A stretch of 64,000 bases of DNA from Saccopteryx bilineata (GCF_036850765.1 NC_089492.1:164670296-164734295); one strand, 5' to 3'; numbered from the stretch's first letter, positions 1-12,371 are shown. The notes: generated by a model from the sequence alone, not told the origin. Program-made: numbers and translations.

Positions 1-94
1 AATATGTATTAGTATATTTCCACACACTGACCAGCGAATACAATCACCTGGACTCGGACTTCCTGAAGAAACTCTACGATGTTGTTGATGTCAA
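1..94 (+). CDS. GDAP2: GDAP2 coding exon (3' part), CRAL-TRIO domain
   Basis: Ganglioside-induced differentiation-associated protein 2 has an N-terminal macro domain and a C-terminal CRAL-TRIO (Sec14-like) domain; only the C-terminal part is in this window. The frame with full codons from position 3 is open and reads VYFHTLTSEYNHLDSDFLKK then LYDVVDVK, which I recognise as the CRAL-TRIO region of GDAP2. No acceptor is needed because the frame is open to base 1, so the exon probably starts upstream of the window. It ends at 94 with donor GTTAGT and leaves two bases of a Lys codon (AA), completed by the first base of the next exon. Product assignment is from family knowledge; exon ends are read directly. 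Confidence 0.93.
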
Positions 95-1197
95 GTTAGT
101 TATTTTTGCAAATTATGAAGGGGAAAGTAGCTTTTTTCTTGTCTAACTGAAGCAGTACCGAACATTGCTATGTATTCTGTGAAAGCATATTTCATGTAAC
201 AAAGATTTTTATCATTCATAGTTTAGATTTTTAAAATAATATTGGGCTCTCCTTAATTTCAGCTTTGAAAAACCTATATTACAATTAGTGTACAAAGAAG
301 GCAAATTACCATAATTTTTAACTCTCTTACTTAAATCTCCCCTTAAATCTCATCTTAATTAGCCACAGGAAAAGTTTCCATTTCTTCATAGATACCTTTT
401 TAGCTTGCTCTGAATGTGGGTTTCATCAGGAAACTTCACTTCACTGTAATTTTCTCTGTACCACTAACTGTTCTTTAACTTTGAACAGGCCTCACCTATG
501 AAATGAAGAGTTTGTACTATTTCTCTGACATCCTCTCCAGTTCACCTTACGTGAACCAATTGTGATCATAAGCCATTGAAATGATTCTAGGCACACCTGG
601 AGAGGCTAGATAGAGTAGGGATGAGATTACGATGCTGGAACCATTCAGCCAGGATTCAGTTTCTGGCTCTACTAGTTGACGGCTGGGTGACTTTTGAAAG
701 GTTAAAATTGAGACAGTGTTAGTACTCAGTTCATAGAATTGTTATGAGAATTAGGTATAAAATCTTTGTACAACTTCTGAGACATAGTAAACTCCCTATA
801 TTTATTGTTGTAATATGATCATTTAAATGTTTAGTTTCTAATGTTTTAATATTAAGTGGCTTTATTGTTGTTTAATTTATAACTTGATCCCAGAGATTTT
901 AGGTTCATATAAAAAAATGACATATAATAAATGTTCATTAAATATAAATTTTCTTTGTCCTACCTATAGAAGGCTCTTTTACAGCCAAGAAAAGCAGTAT
1001 TTTTGATAAAACGCACTTAAATAATGACATGTTCTCTGAACTGTTTTTGTTATTTCACCTAAAATGCAATATGTAAAATAGAGCTATTAAAATTTTTTTT
1101 CTCCGTGAATATATATACTCAAGCAGAGTGAATTGTCCATAATGGTAACTGATTTTAGGCATGACTTATACTGACCCTTTTTTAAATTTTAAATCAG
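95..1197 (+). other. GDAP2 intron
   Basis: Intron between donor GTTAGT at 95 and acceptor TTTTAAATCAG ending at 1197. A MIR-like stretch lies at about 640-800 (minus orientation: 'ctggctctactagttg' and following spacing). I see no other feature in it. Confidence 0.8.
640..800 (-). repeat. MIR-like SINE remnant
   Basis: The order of 'tggctctac', 'gggtgactt', a diverged core, then 'gagacatagtaaac' follows the reverse-orientation MIR pattern. It is strongly diverged and assigned by eye. Confidence 0.45.
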
Positions 1198-1252
1198 GTA
1201 CAAGAGGAATTTGAAGGCTGTTTATTTTGTTCATCCAACATTTCGTTCAAAG
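1198..1252 (+). CDS. GDAP2: GDAP2 coding exon, CRAL-TRIO domain
   Basis: A 55-base exon. Its first G completes the Lys codon split from the previous exon; it then encodes YKRNLKAVYFVHPTFRSK, the strand-helix segment of the CRAL-TRIO fold that ends in the conserved HPT. Acceptor AATCAG ends at 1197 and donor GTACAG starts at 1253, leaving phase 0. The next exon continues in frame about 11 kb downstream. Confidence 0.95.
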
Positions 1253-2374
1253 GTACAGTATTTTTGTTTTTAGCTAAATCCTGAATTTAAGAGCACTGCA
1301 TGCCTGCATATTAAGGTATATTTCAGCATCTTAATTCTTGCTGTCACCAGTGTAACTGCTAATTTCTTTCTTTATTCTTCCTTGTTAAGTGGGCTTGAGC
1401 TGTGGTCCTAATGTCAGTATCATGGGATTCTGTATCCTTGTAGACAAGCTGCACAAGCTGTTGGCTTCTCAGTCTTTGCTCTCCCTGCTCTTTGTTCATC
1501 CGGGCTTTGCTTATGTTGGTGCAGAATTTACTTTCCTTCCTCTGCTCATGGCTGATTTACTGGTCCTCCAGATCTCAGCTCAACAGTTCCTTTCCATAGA
1601 AAACCTTCCCTGAAAATCCTGCAGCTAGTAGGGGCTCCTGATTTTACCTCCATAAGATTTGATCGTGTTCCATCATCGTTCTTGTTTGAATTCAAATGAC
1701 TTGTTTAGCTTTCTGTATTATATGTAAGCCTACAAGATCTGGGAGAGCTAGAATATAGCCATCTGGCTCACAGCTCCATCCCTAATATCCAATCCTACAT
1801 CTTTACTACATCAAGACATGTAGTCCTATGGTCCTTTACTTTTGCTGAAAATGTCATCTCTTTTTTGTCCTGATTTTTTCCCCTCTTCAGCCTAAAACCC
1901 ATGTTCCATCACCTCAGCCACTCTTGTAAATTACTAAAGAGCCTGGGACTTCTCACCCTTTGGTCATACTAGCCCAGAGGTCTTAATCTTGAGATACCCC
2001 ATCGTTCTGCTTTCTTTATTCCTGTATCTGGGCTCTTGAGCACTGGTGGAGAAATCCTAGAGCCACGGGATTTGGGACTGATGGGCAGACTCATGGGGCT
2101 TGCACTGCTACGGGCCTTTGATACTTGATGGTCAGTGCCCAGTGTGGCTCTCTGCTCTTGTAAGCCCTGACCTACCAGCTGCTGCTCTCTCCCAGCAGAT
2201 GGCTGGCCTTGGGCTTAACAAGAGCATAGGAAACCTCAGTAAGGAGCTTCCTCTTGTCTCCCTCCCACCCCATACTTACCAGCTACCTCTTCTTATCATT
2301 ACCTTCTTTTGCTCTGTCACAAAAATATTTCTCCTTAATAAAGGGAAGTCCCCTCCCCATGCTCTGTATCCCAT

Positions 2375-2985
2375 AGTAATAACAACAGTTAATGTTTTCT
2401 AAGCACCTGCTATACTCCAGTTCTTCCCATGAATCATTTTGTTGGAGCATTATAACATGTCTGTAAAGTAGATAGTTATCCATTTCCACTTTACAGACAA
2501 GGAAATGGATGCTTAGAGAGACTAAATCAGCCCTGTCGGTTGGCTCAGTGGTAGAGCGTCGGCCTGGTGTGTTGAAGTCCTGGGTTCAATTCCCGGTTAG
2601 AGCACACAGGAAAAGCGCCCAACTGCTTCTCCGCCCTTCCCCCTCTCCTTTCTCTCTGTCTCTCTCTTCCCCTCCCACAGCCAAGGCTCCTTTGGAGCAA
2701 AGTTGGCTGGGACACCGAGGAAGGCTCCTTGGCCTCCGCCTCAGGCGCTAGAATGTCTCTGGTTGCAAAGCCATTCAGAGCAAAGCCCCAGATGGGCAGA
2801 GCATCGGCCTCTGGTGGGCACATGCGGGAGTCTTGTCTCTCTGCCTCCCCGCTTCTCACTTCAGGAACACACACACACACACACACACAGACACACACAC
2901 ACACACAAAGAGAGACTAAATCACTTGTCCACGGTAAGCAACTATTAAATAGCAAAAGCAGGATTTTAATCTGGGCATTTTAATT
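2375..2985 (+). repeat. MIR split by a younger SINE
   Basis: Left part 2375-2529 ('aagcacctgctat...tttacagacaaggaaatgg') and right part 2924-2985 ('cttgtccacggtaagcaac') form one MIR in + orientation. The Rhin-1-like SINE at 2530-2908 inserted into it. Confidence 0.7.
2530..2908 (+). mobile_element. Rhin-1-like tRNA-derived SINE
   Basis: Head 'ccctgtcggttggctcagtg' carries an RNA polymerase III A box (TGGCTCAGTGG) and a B box (GGTTCAATTCC). The tail is a (CA)n run at about 2868-2906. It is flanked by a perfect 15-bp target duplication AGAGAGACTAAATCA (2515-2529 and 2909-2923). Confidence 0.92.
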
Positions 2986-4432
2986 AGAAAGCCGACACTC
3001 ATAACTACACAAGTACATTTCTGTTTCCTCAGGAACCTCTTCTCCTTGCTATCTTACACTGGCTGGAAAGTTCAGTCCAATACTGAATGGAAGTGGGGAG
3101 AACAGACATTATTGCAAAGACATACTACAGATCAAGCTAACCCTTCTGTTCGTCTTATACAGAGAAAAAATTCTTAGATGCTAAATGAACAAAAATATAA
3201 ATGAATGATGAGATTTTGGGAAATAGTCAAGCATTACTTCCTCAAGTATTACATAAAAAAATAACCATCTGCTGCACATAACAAAATTGTGGGAAAGTTA
3301 ATAATATACGTTAGCTGATAAGACCAGGCAATCAAAACATAACTGAAGAGAAAGAAAAGTCCTTCATTTAACTGACTTCACAAACTGTACTTGTTCCCCC
3401 CTTTTATTGGCCTGGCCAAGCAATGCTCCCATAAGCATTTAGTTAGAACTTATTGTGCTGTTCTAACACTGACGGACCAAAAGGAGATTTGCAATTTTAA
3501 AAATAATCACTTAAACGCTTTATGCAAATTTTAAAGATGATATTTGAGTGAGAAACTCAACAACAATTCTGTAAACCATGAGAAATCCCAAAGTGGAAAA
3601 CATTCTCTCACCGAAGTCTTAACTCATCTCTTCATCATGACATATAAGACTTGTCACCATTTATCTTACTTAATTTCTCCACAGTGCTCTAAAATAATGA
3701 CTGTCTCTCCTGTCTTTGATGCTTTTCCCATCTGCCGGCTCCATAGCATTAGTCAAATCTGGGTTTTCCTCTTGGTTTTTAGATGACTTAACTTCCCAGT
3801 CTCCTTCCTTTGTGCCAAGGCTCTGTCTTCACTTGTCCTCTTTACTGAGTCTCTGATTTTATTCATTAGCACACATTTAAAGAGCTGAAGCTCAGTTTAC
3901 TTGATATTTTCAATCTGTGATTCCTACATCTGATGCCACCTGGGAGTCATGGATGACCCAGTCCTTTCTCTCACTCCCAGTCATCCAGTAAACCACTAAA
4001 TCCTGGGTTTTTATGTTCAAATGAGTTATTTTTTTTCTTTAAACCCCACTGATGTACTTAGGTTCTTTTTTTTTATTTTTATTTTTTGCCTGAGACCATA
4101 TTTTGGCAAACTTTTGCAAAGGACCCTATAGTAAATACTTCTGGACAACAGTAACTTTATTAAAAAATTTCATTAGTCAGGTCTGAAGACAGAAGTGATG
4201 GAGTCTGCTGAGAGGTGAGGTAGGGTAAGTTCTGAAGGCGGCCTCCCTGATCTTTGGTTTAGCCCTTGACTAGAGAGTGGTCCCATTTACTTAGATAGGG
4301 AATATAAAAAGTAGATTGGGACTTAGGGAGGGGTTAGGAAGGACATGCTGAACTTCAGGGGCCTGTAGCACATCTAAGTGAAGATATCTAGTTAGTATTT
4401 CAACATGCAGCTCTAAGTATAGGAATGATGTT

Positions 4433-4665
4433 GACAGCCAACAATTACTGAGTGTTCAGTCTGTGTAAGCCAATGTTTTTAGCATTTTAATGTATTAATT
4501 CTATTCTTTCAACAACCCTAACAGGGTAGGTACTATTATCATTCCCATTTTATAGATGGAATTAAAGCATATTGAGGGGTTGGTTATATAACTTACCTGA
4601 GATGAGAAGCTGGTAATCAGTAGAATTGGGATTAGAACCTACATTATCTTAATCTCAGATGCAGA
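4433..4665 (+). repeat. MIR SINE remnant
   Basis: Contains 'ctattatcattcccatttta', 'tagatgg', 'ataacttacctgag' and 'gggattagaacctac' in the usual MIR order and orientation. Confidence 0.7.
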
Positions 4666-5645
4666 ATGGTGGCATATCTCAAGATTAAGCTTTTAAACAT
4701 TAGACTTGCTAGCTCCCCAGACATATATTTGTGGGTTGCATGTATTCTGAAGGGTTGCTGAAGCCACAGGAAAAAAAAAAAGTACAGAATGAAAAAACAG
4801 GGTAGAGGACTTGGGAAGAGCAGAGAAAGAGGTAACAGCAAAGGGGATAGAAGGAGCAGCTAGAAGCAGGAGATAAGCTGGGCAAGTGAGGTTTCAAAGA
4901 AGAATGGACAGAGTGTGTGGAGGGAAAGGTGATCATGGTGTTTGAGGTCAGAGGGAAAAAGGGTAGACAGACAGAACAGCGTCCACAGGGCTTAGTAACA
5001 GAAACTACCAGTGATTTGGCTGTGAGCAGCTTCAGCTGCCATAGTAGGATTCGAACCAAACTGGAATAATTTAAGGGGTCTGAAAAATGGAGATGGTGAG
5101 CAAAGAACATAGATGACACTCAAATATTTTGGTTGTAAAGGCAAAGAGCGGTAAGTGGAGACTTTAGCATGTTTAAGAGTTGATGAGTTAGATCCAGAAA
5201 AGAACACTAGAGGCCAGCACTGCCTGCTTTCAAAGCTCATTCTAAAGTTACAGTATCCAAACATTGAGGTCTTGCATAAAGATAGACAGACCAGTGGAGC
5301 CATGGTAGAGAATCCAGAAATATTTTTTGACAAAAGTGCAAAGTTAGATCAGTGGACAAAAGATAGTCTATTCAGCAAACACTAGTGGAACAATTGAATA
5401 TCCATATGCAAAAAAAAGAACTATGTTTTACATCTTGCATCATATATAACAATGAAATGAAAATAAATTAAAGACCGAAGTGTAAAATTTACAACTGTTA
5501 ACCTTTTAGAAGAAAATATAGGCAAGAAAGCTTTGTGACCTTGAGTGAAGCAAAGATATCCTAGATACAATACCAAAGTTCTCCAGATTAAAAAGTATAA
5601 TCCATAAAAGATATTAGACTTTATCAAAATTAAAAACATTGTCCT

Positions 5646-5822
5646 TTTATTTTAAAATTTTTTTATTTATTGATTTTAGAGAGAGAGAAAGAGAAACATC
5701 AATTTATTCTACTTATTTACACATTCATTGATTGATTCATGTATGTGCCATGACCAGGGATCAAACCTATAACCTTGCCATATAGGGATGACACTCTCAC
5801 TAGTTGAGCTACCCACCCAGGG
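5646..5822 (-). mobile_element. VES-like tRNA-derived SINE
   Basis: Read on the minus strand it starts at the head 'cctgggtgggtagctcaact', has a B-box-like 'ggtttgatcc', and ends in a purine-rich and T-rich tail at 5646-5690. It is older and more diverged than the Rhin-1 copies; the target duplication is not clear. Confidence 0.75.
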
Positions 5823-5887
5823 AATAATGTCCCTTTAAAGATAGTCATGAGAATGAAAAGAAAAACCACAGCCTGACAGAAAAATCT

Positions 5888-6203
5888 TTTTTTTTTTTCC
5901 TTTTTTTTAGGTGAGAGAAGGGGAGATAGGCAGACTCCCGCATGTTCCCCAACTGGGATCTACCCGGTAGCCCCATCAGAGCGATGCCCGAGTACCAAGC
6001 TATTGGTGACTGAGGCTTATGTGCTCCAATGGAGTTATCCTTAGCGCCTGGGGCCACTCTCAAACCAATCAAGCCACTGGATGTGGGAGGGGTGGAGAAG
6101 CAGATGGTTGCTTCTCCTGTGTGCCCTGACTGGGAATTGAACCCAGGGTGTCCATACCCCGGGTCGATATGCTCTGTGCACTGAGCCACTGGCCAGGGCC
6201 AAG
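5888..6203 (-). mobile_element. Rhin-1-like SINE, variant
   Basis: Minus-strand head is at about 6200 ('ggccctggccagtggctcag'), B box 'gggttcaattcc', and poly(A) tail (poly-T on +) at 5888-5908. Imperfect target duplication AGAAAAATCT (5878-5887) and AGAAGAATCT (6204-6213). Confidence 0.85.
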
Positions 6204-6213
6204 AGAAGAATCT

Positions 6214-7060
6214 GAAAGCATTTATTTGATAAGAGACTTACCTTTAGAATATGTAAAGAAATCTCAAACGTTTAAAAATGGGCAATAGATTTGCATAGAC
6301 ACTTTAATAAAATACACAGATGGCAAGTAAGCACATGAAAAAAATGTTCAAGAGAATTAGTCATTAGGAAAGTACAACTTAAACCAAACTGAGATATTCT
6401 CTTCCTATTAGAGTGGCTAAACTTTAAAAGACTGTACCAAATGTGGCTGAGAGTGTGGAAGAGTTGAATACAGTGCTGATCAGAATATAAAACATTAGAG
6501 AAACTTTGGAACACAATTTAGAGTTAACCATATATCTACTATGTGATCCAGCCATTCTACTCCTAGATATTTACCCAAGACTAATGAAACATGTCTGCAC
6601 AAATGCTTATAGCAGCTTTAGTTGTGATAGCTAAAAATCAGAAACAACCTATATGCCAGTCACTGGGAGAACTGGTAATAAAATTGTGGTATAACCACAT
6701 AATGGAATACTACTCAGCAATGAAAAAGAACAAATGATACATTCAGCAACATGAGTGAATCTCAATTATGCTGAGTAGAAGAAGCAAGAAAAAAATTGTA
6801 TATACTTTATTGTACCATTTGTATACAATTCTAGGGAATATAAAGTAATGTATAATTACAGAAAGCAGAGCAGTGGTTACCTATGGATAGAGAGTAGGGG
6901 CAGGAGTTACAAAGGACCTGAGAACCTCTAGGGAGGGATGGGCATGTTCAGTTTCTTGATTATGATGATGGTTTCATGGGTATATACATATGTCAGAACT
7001 TAACAGATTGTATACTTCCAGTATGTGCAGTTTATTATATGTCAGTTATATCTTAACTGT
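6214..7060 (+). mobile_element. L1 3'-end fragment (old L1M type)
   Basis: Sense-strand sequence matches the end of L1 ORF2 and the 3' region: 'aaaaatgggcaatagatttg', 'gatccagccattctactcct', 'ataatggaatactactcagc'. It is degraded and has no open frame of note. Confidence 0.8.
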
Positions 7061-7069
7061 TTGAAAAAT

Positions 7070-7700
7070 ATACTGCAGTAAGATACCACTAGATTGGCTA
7101 AAATTTAAAAGACCAACAACACCAAAATTGGCAATGATATGGAACAACTGGAATTCTACAACTGGAAATGTGAAATTGTGTAACTATTTTGAAAAAAGTT
7201 TTGACAGTTTCTCATAAACTAAATATATACCTAAGTGTGTGATCTAGCAGTTTCATTGTTGGGTATTTATTCAAGTGAAATGAAAATATATTACCTAAAA
7301 AGACCTCTGTAATAATATTCACAGTAGTTTTAGTTCCATCAGCCCAGGTGTCCATAAGGTTATAAATAATTAAACTCTTGTATATTCTTGTAATGGAATA
7401 TTTCTTGGCAGTAAAAGAGAACATACTGCTGATACACACAACAGCATGAAATAATCCTAAACATTATGCTGAGTGAAAGAAGCCTTACATAAAAAAGTCA
7501 CACAGTGTGATTCCATTTATGAGATTCTAGAACAGGCAAAACTAATCCATGGTAGAAAAAAATTACAACCGTGTTTGCTTGGGGACAGGGGCACAAGGGA
7601 ACTTTCTGGGATGATGGAAATATTTGTATCTTCATAGGAGTTTTGCTTTTACAGTGTGTGCATTTGTCTAAAGAGCAAAAGTACACTTAAAATCTGCATT
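7070..7700 (+). mobile_element. Second L1 3'-end fragment, same orientation
   Basis: Restarts the same ORF2 3' block ('agataccactagattggcta') and runs through 'gatctagcagtttcattgtt' to 'tatgctgagtgaaagaagcc'. It repeats the unit just upstream, so two separate L1M ends lie in tandem. Confidence 0.75.
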
Positions 7701-10115
7701 TCATTGAATAAATTTTATGGCAAAGAAATGGAACAAATACTGAACTGTAGTTAAAAATATGAATGCTGTATTTGGGAAAAGTTTGCTGATACCTGCAGTT
7801 TTACTTTGAAATGCAGCAAAAAGATGGGGTGGTGAATTAACTTAGAGGAATGGATAGATACATTTTAAAGAAAAAGTTAACGGTTGTCTGGCTATCCTGG
7901 TGTCCACTGTAAAATTCTTTAGTGAATGAACACTTTCATAATGTGTTTAATGGAAAGAAAAAAACTTACTCAAGTCACAATTCAGAAGAATGTTCCTTTA
8001 TATCAAACTTATGAAAATATGTAGCCACTGTTGGCTAAGATCTTACTTTAACCCCTCTGCCCCATACTAGAGTCATTAACTGTCTATCCTTCACATGACA
8101 TTAATTGATAGATGCTACCAGAAATTTCAGTGTTAAGAGTCCCTGGCCTTGGTTGTTAGGCTGTTGGAGTTGCCTCAGATAGGAGTGAATGAATGCCGGT
8201 CGGGCAGAGGCTAAAGACCACGTCTGTAAACTGAAAGCCATCCTGTTACCTCTCCATAATATTTTGGGATTGGGAAAAGGAGGGAGGATTGAGAGAATAA
8301 AACCCCTGTGTAATGAAGTCCACTATCATTTTATGTTAAGTCAAAAACTATAAATGGAGTGTTTCTAATTATAATATAATGAGATGAAAGCAAGGGATAC
8401 TAAAACATTCCAGTCACACTGTCCAGTCACACTGTTCTGATTTCCATACTCCTCAGATCTTTTCCAGGCCACTCCACCCAAAGCAATAATTGACTGCTCT
8501 ATAAATCACTACTCTCGCTCTTCTTTGAAACTTACTAACAGGGTGCAAATAGGATTTAAACCCATTGTTGACGCTGATTTTAGTGGATTACTGAGTTCAC
8601 CATTACTTGTGCGAACCATCTTTTCCTAGTTTATGTTGTTTGTGACCTTGTGTTCTTGGCTTAATGACTGTAAATAACTGGATGAAAGAATCTCTAGCAT
8701 TTACAGACTGTCACAGCAATTCTTTTCAAGTTAATTTTCTTCAGTCTTTTTAAATGGTAGATACCAAGGAATGCAATTTACCTAACTAAATATATATTTA
8801 TAACATAAATAATGGTGAATTAAAAGCCAGGTTATATAGAACTAAAGTGGAAAAAGTGAAGAGAGTGTTCTTGGGTCTCCCTGAACAGAATACAGCTAAA
8901 TGGATTTCTGAATCTGTCTACTTTGGGTAGTTTTCTCTTGGTAATACCTGAAGGATGTGAAGGAGGTAATGGGAGAAAATGGCACAGAAATGGGAGAAAA
9001 TCTCTTTCAAAGATTGTATGCCTGAGATCACTGCCTACTCTTCCCAGACCCTTTTGTCTTTGAAATTTGTACCCTTCCATGTCTGCATGATACAACATAT
9101 TCAAGAGTCCTTCCATAGATTTGCAGAATTAAGAATCACTGAAAATCATTTAAATCTAACTTGCTCATTTTATGAAGAAACTGAATCTCAGAGTGAAGTA
9201 CAATTATTGTAGAATGAAAGAATATTAGACCATTTCTAAACAGTAAGTCCAGAAACTCTTATTCTTTTATTTATTAACACAATAACAAATTCCTTTTTAT
9301 GTTGGACATAATTAGTCCTTATGAATGTGTTATGGAATCAGACCATCACACATCAGGGAGTTTACAGTCTATTTAGAGAATCAGATAATATAGTACAGAA
9401 TGTTAATTATGCAGTAGTATGAGTAAACACAGTACTGTTGGAACACTTCGAGGAAGTTCCTTTTCCTTCTTTGGGTTGAGGATGGCCAGGAGAGCTTCTT
9501 CACTGAGGTGACCTGATCTGAGCTCTGAAGGACAGCTACCTAGACAAAGAATTGAGGAGGAGGAGTCAGAGCTGAGAGAGCAGCCTGTGAAAGGCCTGAG
9601 GTAAGTAAGAGACTGTGGCACAGAAATTCCCTGCGTAGTCTCTTCTAGCTCTGTAACCTTACACTTTTTCCCAGATACACAGTTCATAGTCATGTTTTTC
9701 TTTGGGCCATTCACTGCATTTAGTACATTTTGCCTTAGGTGGTTATTCTTACGTTATAATCTAGGTCCTCTACTAGGTCAAACCCCTCTTAGAGAAATGG
9801 CCTCATTGCTACTACTCATGAACTCTACAGCCATGCCCAGTGCTTAGAACACAGTGGATAACCTGTGGGTGTTAACTCCTTGCTCACATGTACCTCCACA
9901 CAGCCGTAATGTTCTCACTCTACAGTCTTATTTTTAAAGGTTTTTCTAGAATCTCTAAAATTTCCATAGCTTATTCGTAGCTCTTACTGGTTTATCAGCT
10001 GTCTCTGTGGCTGGTTGGAGAGCTCCTAACATGGATTTTTCACAAATCTGGTTTACAAAAGTTTGTTTCAATTGGTATATAACAGCATGTATTTTTTTAA
10101 AAAAACTTATGTTAA

Positions 10116-10276
10116 GCCTGACCTGTGGTGGCGCAGTGGATAAAGCGTTGACCTGGAATGCTGAGGTCGCTGGTTCAGGGCTCTGGACTTGCCCAGTCAA
10201 GGCACATAAGGGAGTTAATGCTTCTTGCTCCTCCCCCCTTTTTCTCTCTCTAAAATGAATAAAGTCTTTAAAAAAA
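10116..10276 (+). mobile_element. VES/Rhin-type short tRNA SINE
   Basis: 'gcctgacctgtggtggcgca' head, 'gtcaaggcacataagggagt' mid-section, C/T-rich segment, 'aaaatgaataaag' tail. Near-perfect target duplication AAAAACTTATGTTA / AAAAACTGATGTTA at about 10102-10115 and 10277-10290. Confidence 0.88.
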
Positions 10277-11127
10277 CAAAACTGATGTTAAAAACTGATT
10301 TTGGTTGTAATTAAGGGACTTTAATCTGATTTGAATTAACTCACCTGGTTATAGGAAGGCCAAGGCCTCCCCTGGTCTCCTGCCTCCCTCCAAATAAACT
10401 TGGTAAGAAGGGAGGGAGAGGGTAATGTCAATATTTCAGGCCTTATACCAGTCATTGTATGTAGTGTAACCAAAATAGAATAGTGACCCAAGCCATAAAA
10501 ATCATTATAAAATAGGCCTTATCTTTATTCTTTCTTTATCATATACTTGAGAGTGCATGGTTCTGTCTGTACTTTATAAAACTTGATTGTTCTTTGATTG
10601 TCTACTAGGAAAGTTACAGAAATGAATGTAAGTAACTGAAACACCAGGGAGTAGGAGTAAGTGCCATGAATGCGATGTAAACTCAGGCTGTACGAAGTCA
10701 TAGAGGGAGTAGATGTGTTTGGAAATGGGAAGGGAAACAATGGTGTGATGAGTCTCTACCAAATTTGGCAGTTTGGATAGGATTCTGATAGAGATGAGTT
10801 GGTTCCGTGTTGTCTCTGTTGAGTCTATGTATTTTCTCATAAGTAGGCATGAAAAAAAGTGTGTTATATTAGAAGGGTTTGAAATATGTGAAAGGTTTGG
10901 AACAACCACTAAAGAATGTGATAGAGTGTCAGAGAAATTAAAAATGGTAGGTATCAGTGGTAGTGCCTAAAGTGGCATGGATTCATTATGTAAGCAGTTA
11001 TACATTTGGAGTATACTATACCAGTCCACTGAGAATATATATACATGTTACCTTAATTATAGAAATATATACCATGCACTAGATTACCTTCTTCTGTATT
11101 CCACATGTTGATAAAAATAAAATAGGG

Positions 11128-11256
11128 TCCTGAGTATCGTCACAAAGCACAAAGGTTGCTGGCTCGATCCCTGTTCAGGGCACATATGGGATCAGATCGA
11201 TGTTCCTGTGTGTGTGTCTCTATCTCCCTTCCTTTCTTGCTAAAATCAATAAATTT
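11128..11256 (+). mobile_element. VES-like SINE (head-truncated)
   Basis: Contains 'ggctcgatccctgttcaggg', 'cacatatggga' and tail 'taaaatcaataaa'. Perfect 14-bp target duplication AAAATAAAATAGGG (11114-11127 and 11257-11270). Confidence 0.88.
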
Positions 11257-11592
11257 AAAATAAAATAGGGATAGCAACAATATCATACCCACCTCATAGA
11301 GCTGTTGTGTAGGCTGTTGGTAAACATAATCCAGTTATGATCACCAGTTTAGATAGATGAATAATAATGTTAGTTCTAGCTATTACCTAGTTTATGTCAG
11401 TACTGTTTGCTATTGAGAGTTCTTATTTTGGAACCAGCAAAGGTTGCGACTAGCTTTTACAGAGGGGTCACGTGTGATAATGTCAAGGGAACCAAGGTGG
11501 CACCACGTCCACAGAAGATGCACTGGAGAAAGACTAAATGTCTGAAATGTTTGCAGAAATTTCTTTTTAAGTTTCATTTGAAAAGAAAGTGA

Positions 11593-11800
11593 GGCCCTGG
11601 CCGGGTTGCTCAGTGGATAAAGCATCATCCTGGCATGCCTAGGTCACAGGTCGATCCCTGATCAGGGCATGTATAAGAAGCAGTCAATGAGTACACAACT
11701 AAATATATGGAACAGTGGTCCATGTTAGTGGAACAATGAGTCGGTGCCTCTCTGTCTCTATCCCTCTCGCCATCTCGGTCTCTCCCTCACTCAGATCATT
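11593..11800 (+). mobile_element. VES-like SINE
   Basis: Head 'gccctggccgggttgctcag', B box 'ggtcgatccc', then 'aagcagtcaatgagtacaca' and a C/T-rich 3' segment. No A tail is clear; the 3' C/T tract runs into the unassigned open frame at 11800. Confidence 0.8.
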
Positions 11801-12040
11801 GGGGAAAAACGAGAAGAGTTTGTGAGACATGGAGATTTGACCATTTTCAGAGTACCTGTGGACCAGTTAGTTATTCCACCAGCTGTGCTGCGGATTGACA
11901 GTACTCACAGACAGTGTGTTGTGTCAGAGTGCACGACATGCAGGGGCACAGGGACACAATGGAAACACGGGTTCAGGAAACAAAGCTCCTCTGTACATTC
12001 CCTAGTGATTGTCACTCCAGTGCGTTTCTTTCTTTTTTTT
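11801..12040 (+). other. Unassigned open frame next to GDAP2 exon
   Basis: One open frame runs 11744-12043; its first 19 codons or so are SINE, the rest is not a repeat I recognise. The non-SINE part encodes a Cys-containing stretch (SECTTCRGTGTQW) after a hydrophobic segment (LVIPPAVLRI). A polypyrimidine tract and CAG from the SINE end at about 11792, so an acceptor is available, but I see no good donor before the next exon. It could be chance, an old pseudogene or an alternative exon. I assign no function. Confidence 0.25.
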
Positions 12041-12227
12041 TAATGCACATCATAACTAAATTGCACAATGTACTGATGGCCAACACCCTGCACTTTGAAA
12101 AACTGTGCTTATTATAAGATGTTTCTAACATCAATTTCAGTTTTGAAATACAGTTTATATGTATTATAAATTCTCAAACTCTGTATTTTTAACTGACCAC
12201 TGTCTTAAATTCTTTTCTATTAATCAG

Positions 12228-12371
12228 GTATCAACATGGTTTTTTACCACCTTTTCTGTCTCAGGACTGAAGAACAAAATCCACCATGTGGACAGCCTCC
12301 ACCAGCTGTTTTCTGCCATCTCCCCAGAACAGATTGACTTTCCTCCTTTTGTCCTTGAATATGATGCCAGG
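12228..12371 (+). CDS. GDAP2: GDAP2 coding exon, end of CRAL-TRIO domain
   Basis: A 144-base exon in phase 0 at both ends, encoding 48 residues: VSTWFFTTFSVSGLKNKIHH, then the helical end with LHQLF and SPEQIDFPPFVLEYDAR. This is the C-terminal part of the GDAP2 CRAL-TRIO domain, the fold that holds a lipid in Sec14 proteins; which ligand GDAP2 binds is not known to me. Acceptor TAATCAG ends at 12227 and a strong donor GTGAGT starts at 12372. The sequence is uninterrupted, with no frameshift or stop. Confidence 0.96.

Larger units (their letters stand above)
1253..12227 (+). other. GDAP2 intron (about 11 kb)
   Basis: Intron between donor GTACAG at 1253 and acceptor TTCTATTAATCAG ending at 12227. 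It holds a MIR split by a Rhin-1-like SINE, another MIR, VES-like SINEs and two adjacent L1 3' fragments, listed separately. In the rest (about 1260-2370, 2990-4430, 4670-5640, 7700-10100 and 10290-11100) I recognise no gene or repeat. Confidence 0.8.

Noticed and set aside
1389..1613. 74-codon open frame on + in the GDAP2 intron
   Set aside because: No family resemblance, no splice support; intronic chance frame.
2533..2605. tRNA gene-like sequence
   Set aside because: A and B boxes are present but it is the head of a SINE; no cloverleaf gene and the same sequence recurs across the window.
2545..2955. 136-codon open frame on minus
   Set aside because: It is the reverse reading of a Rhin-1-like SINE with a (CA)n tail, not a gene.
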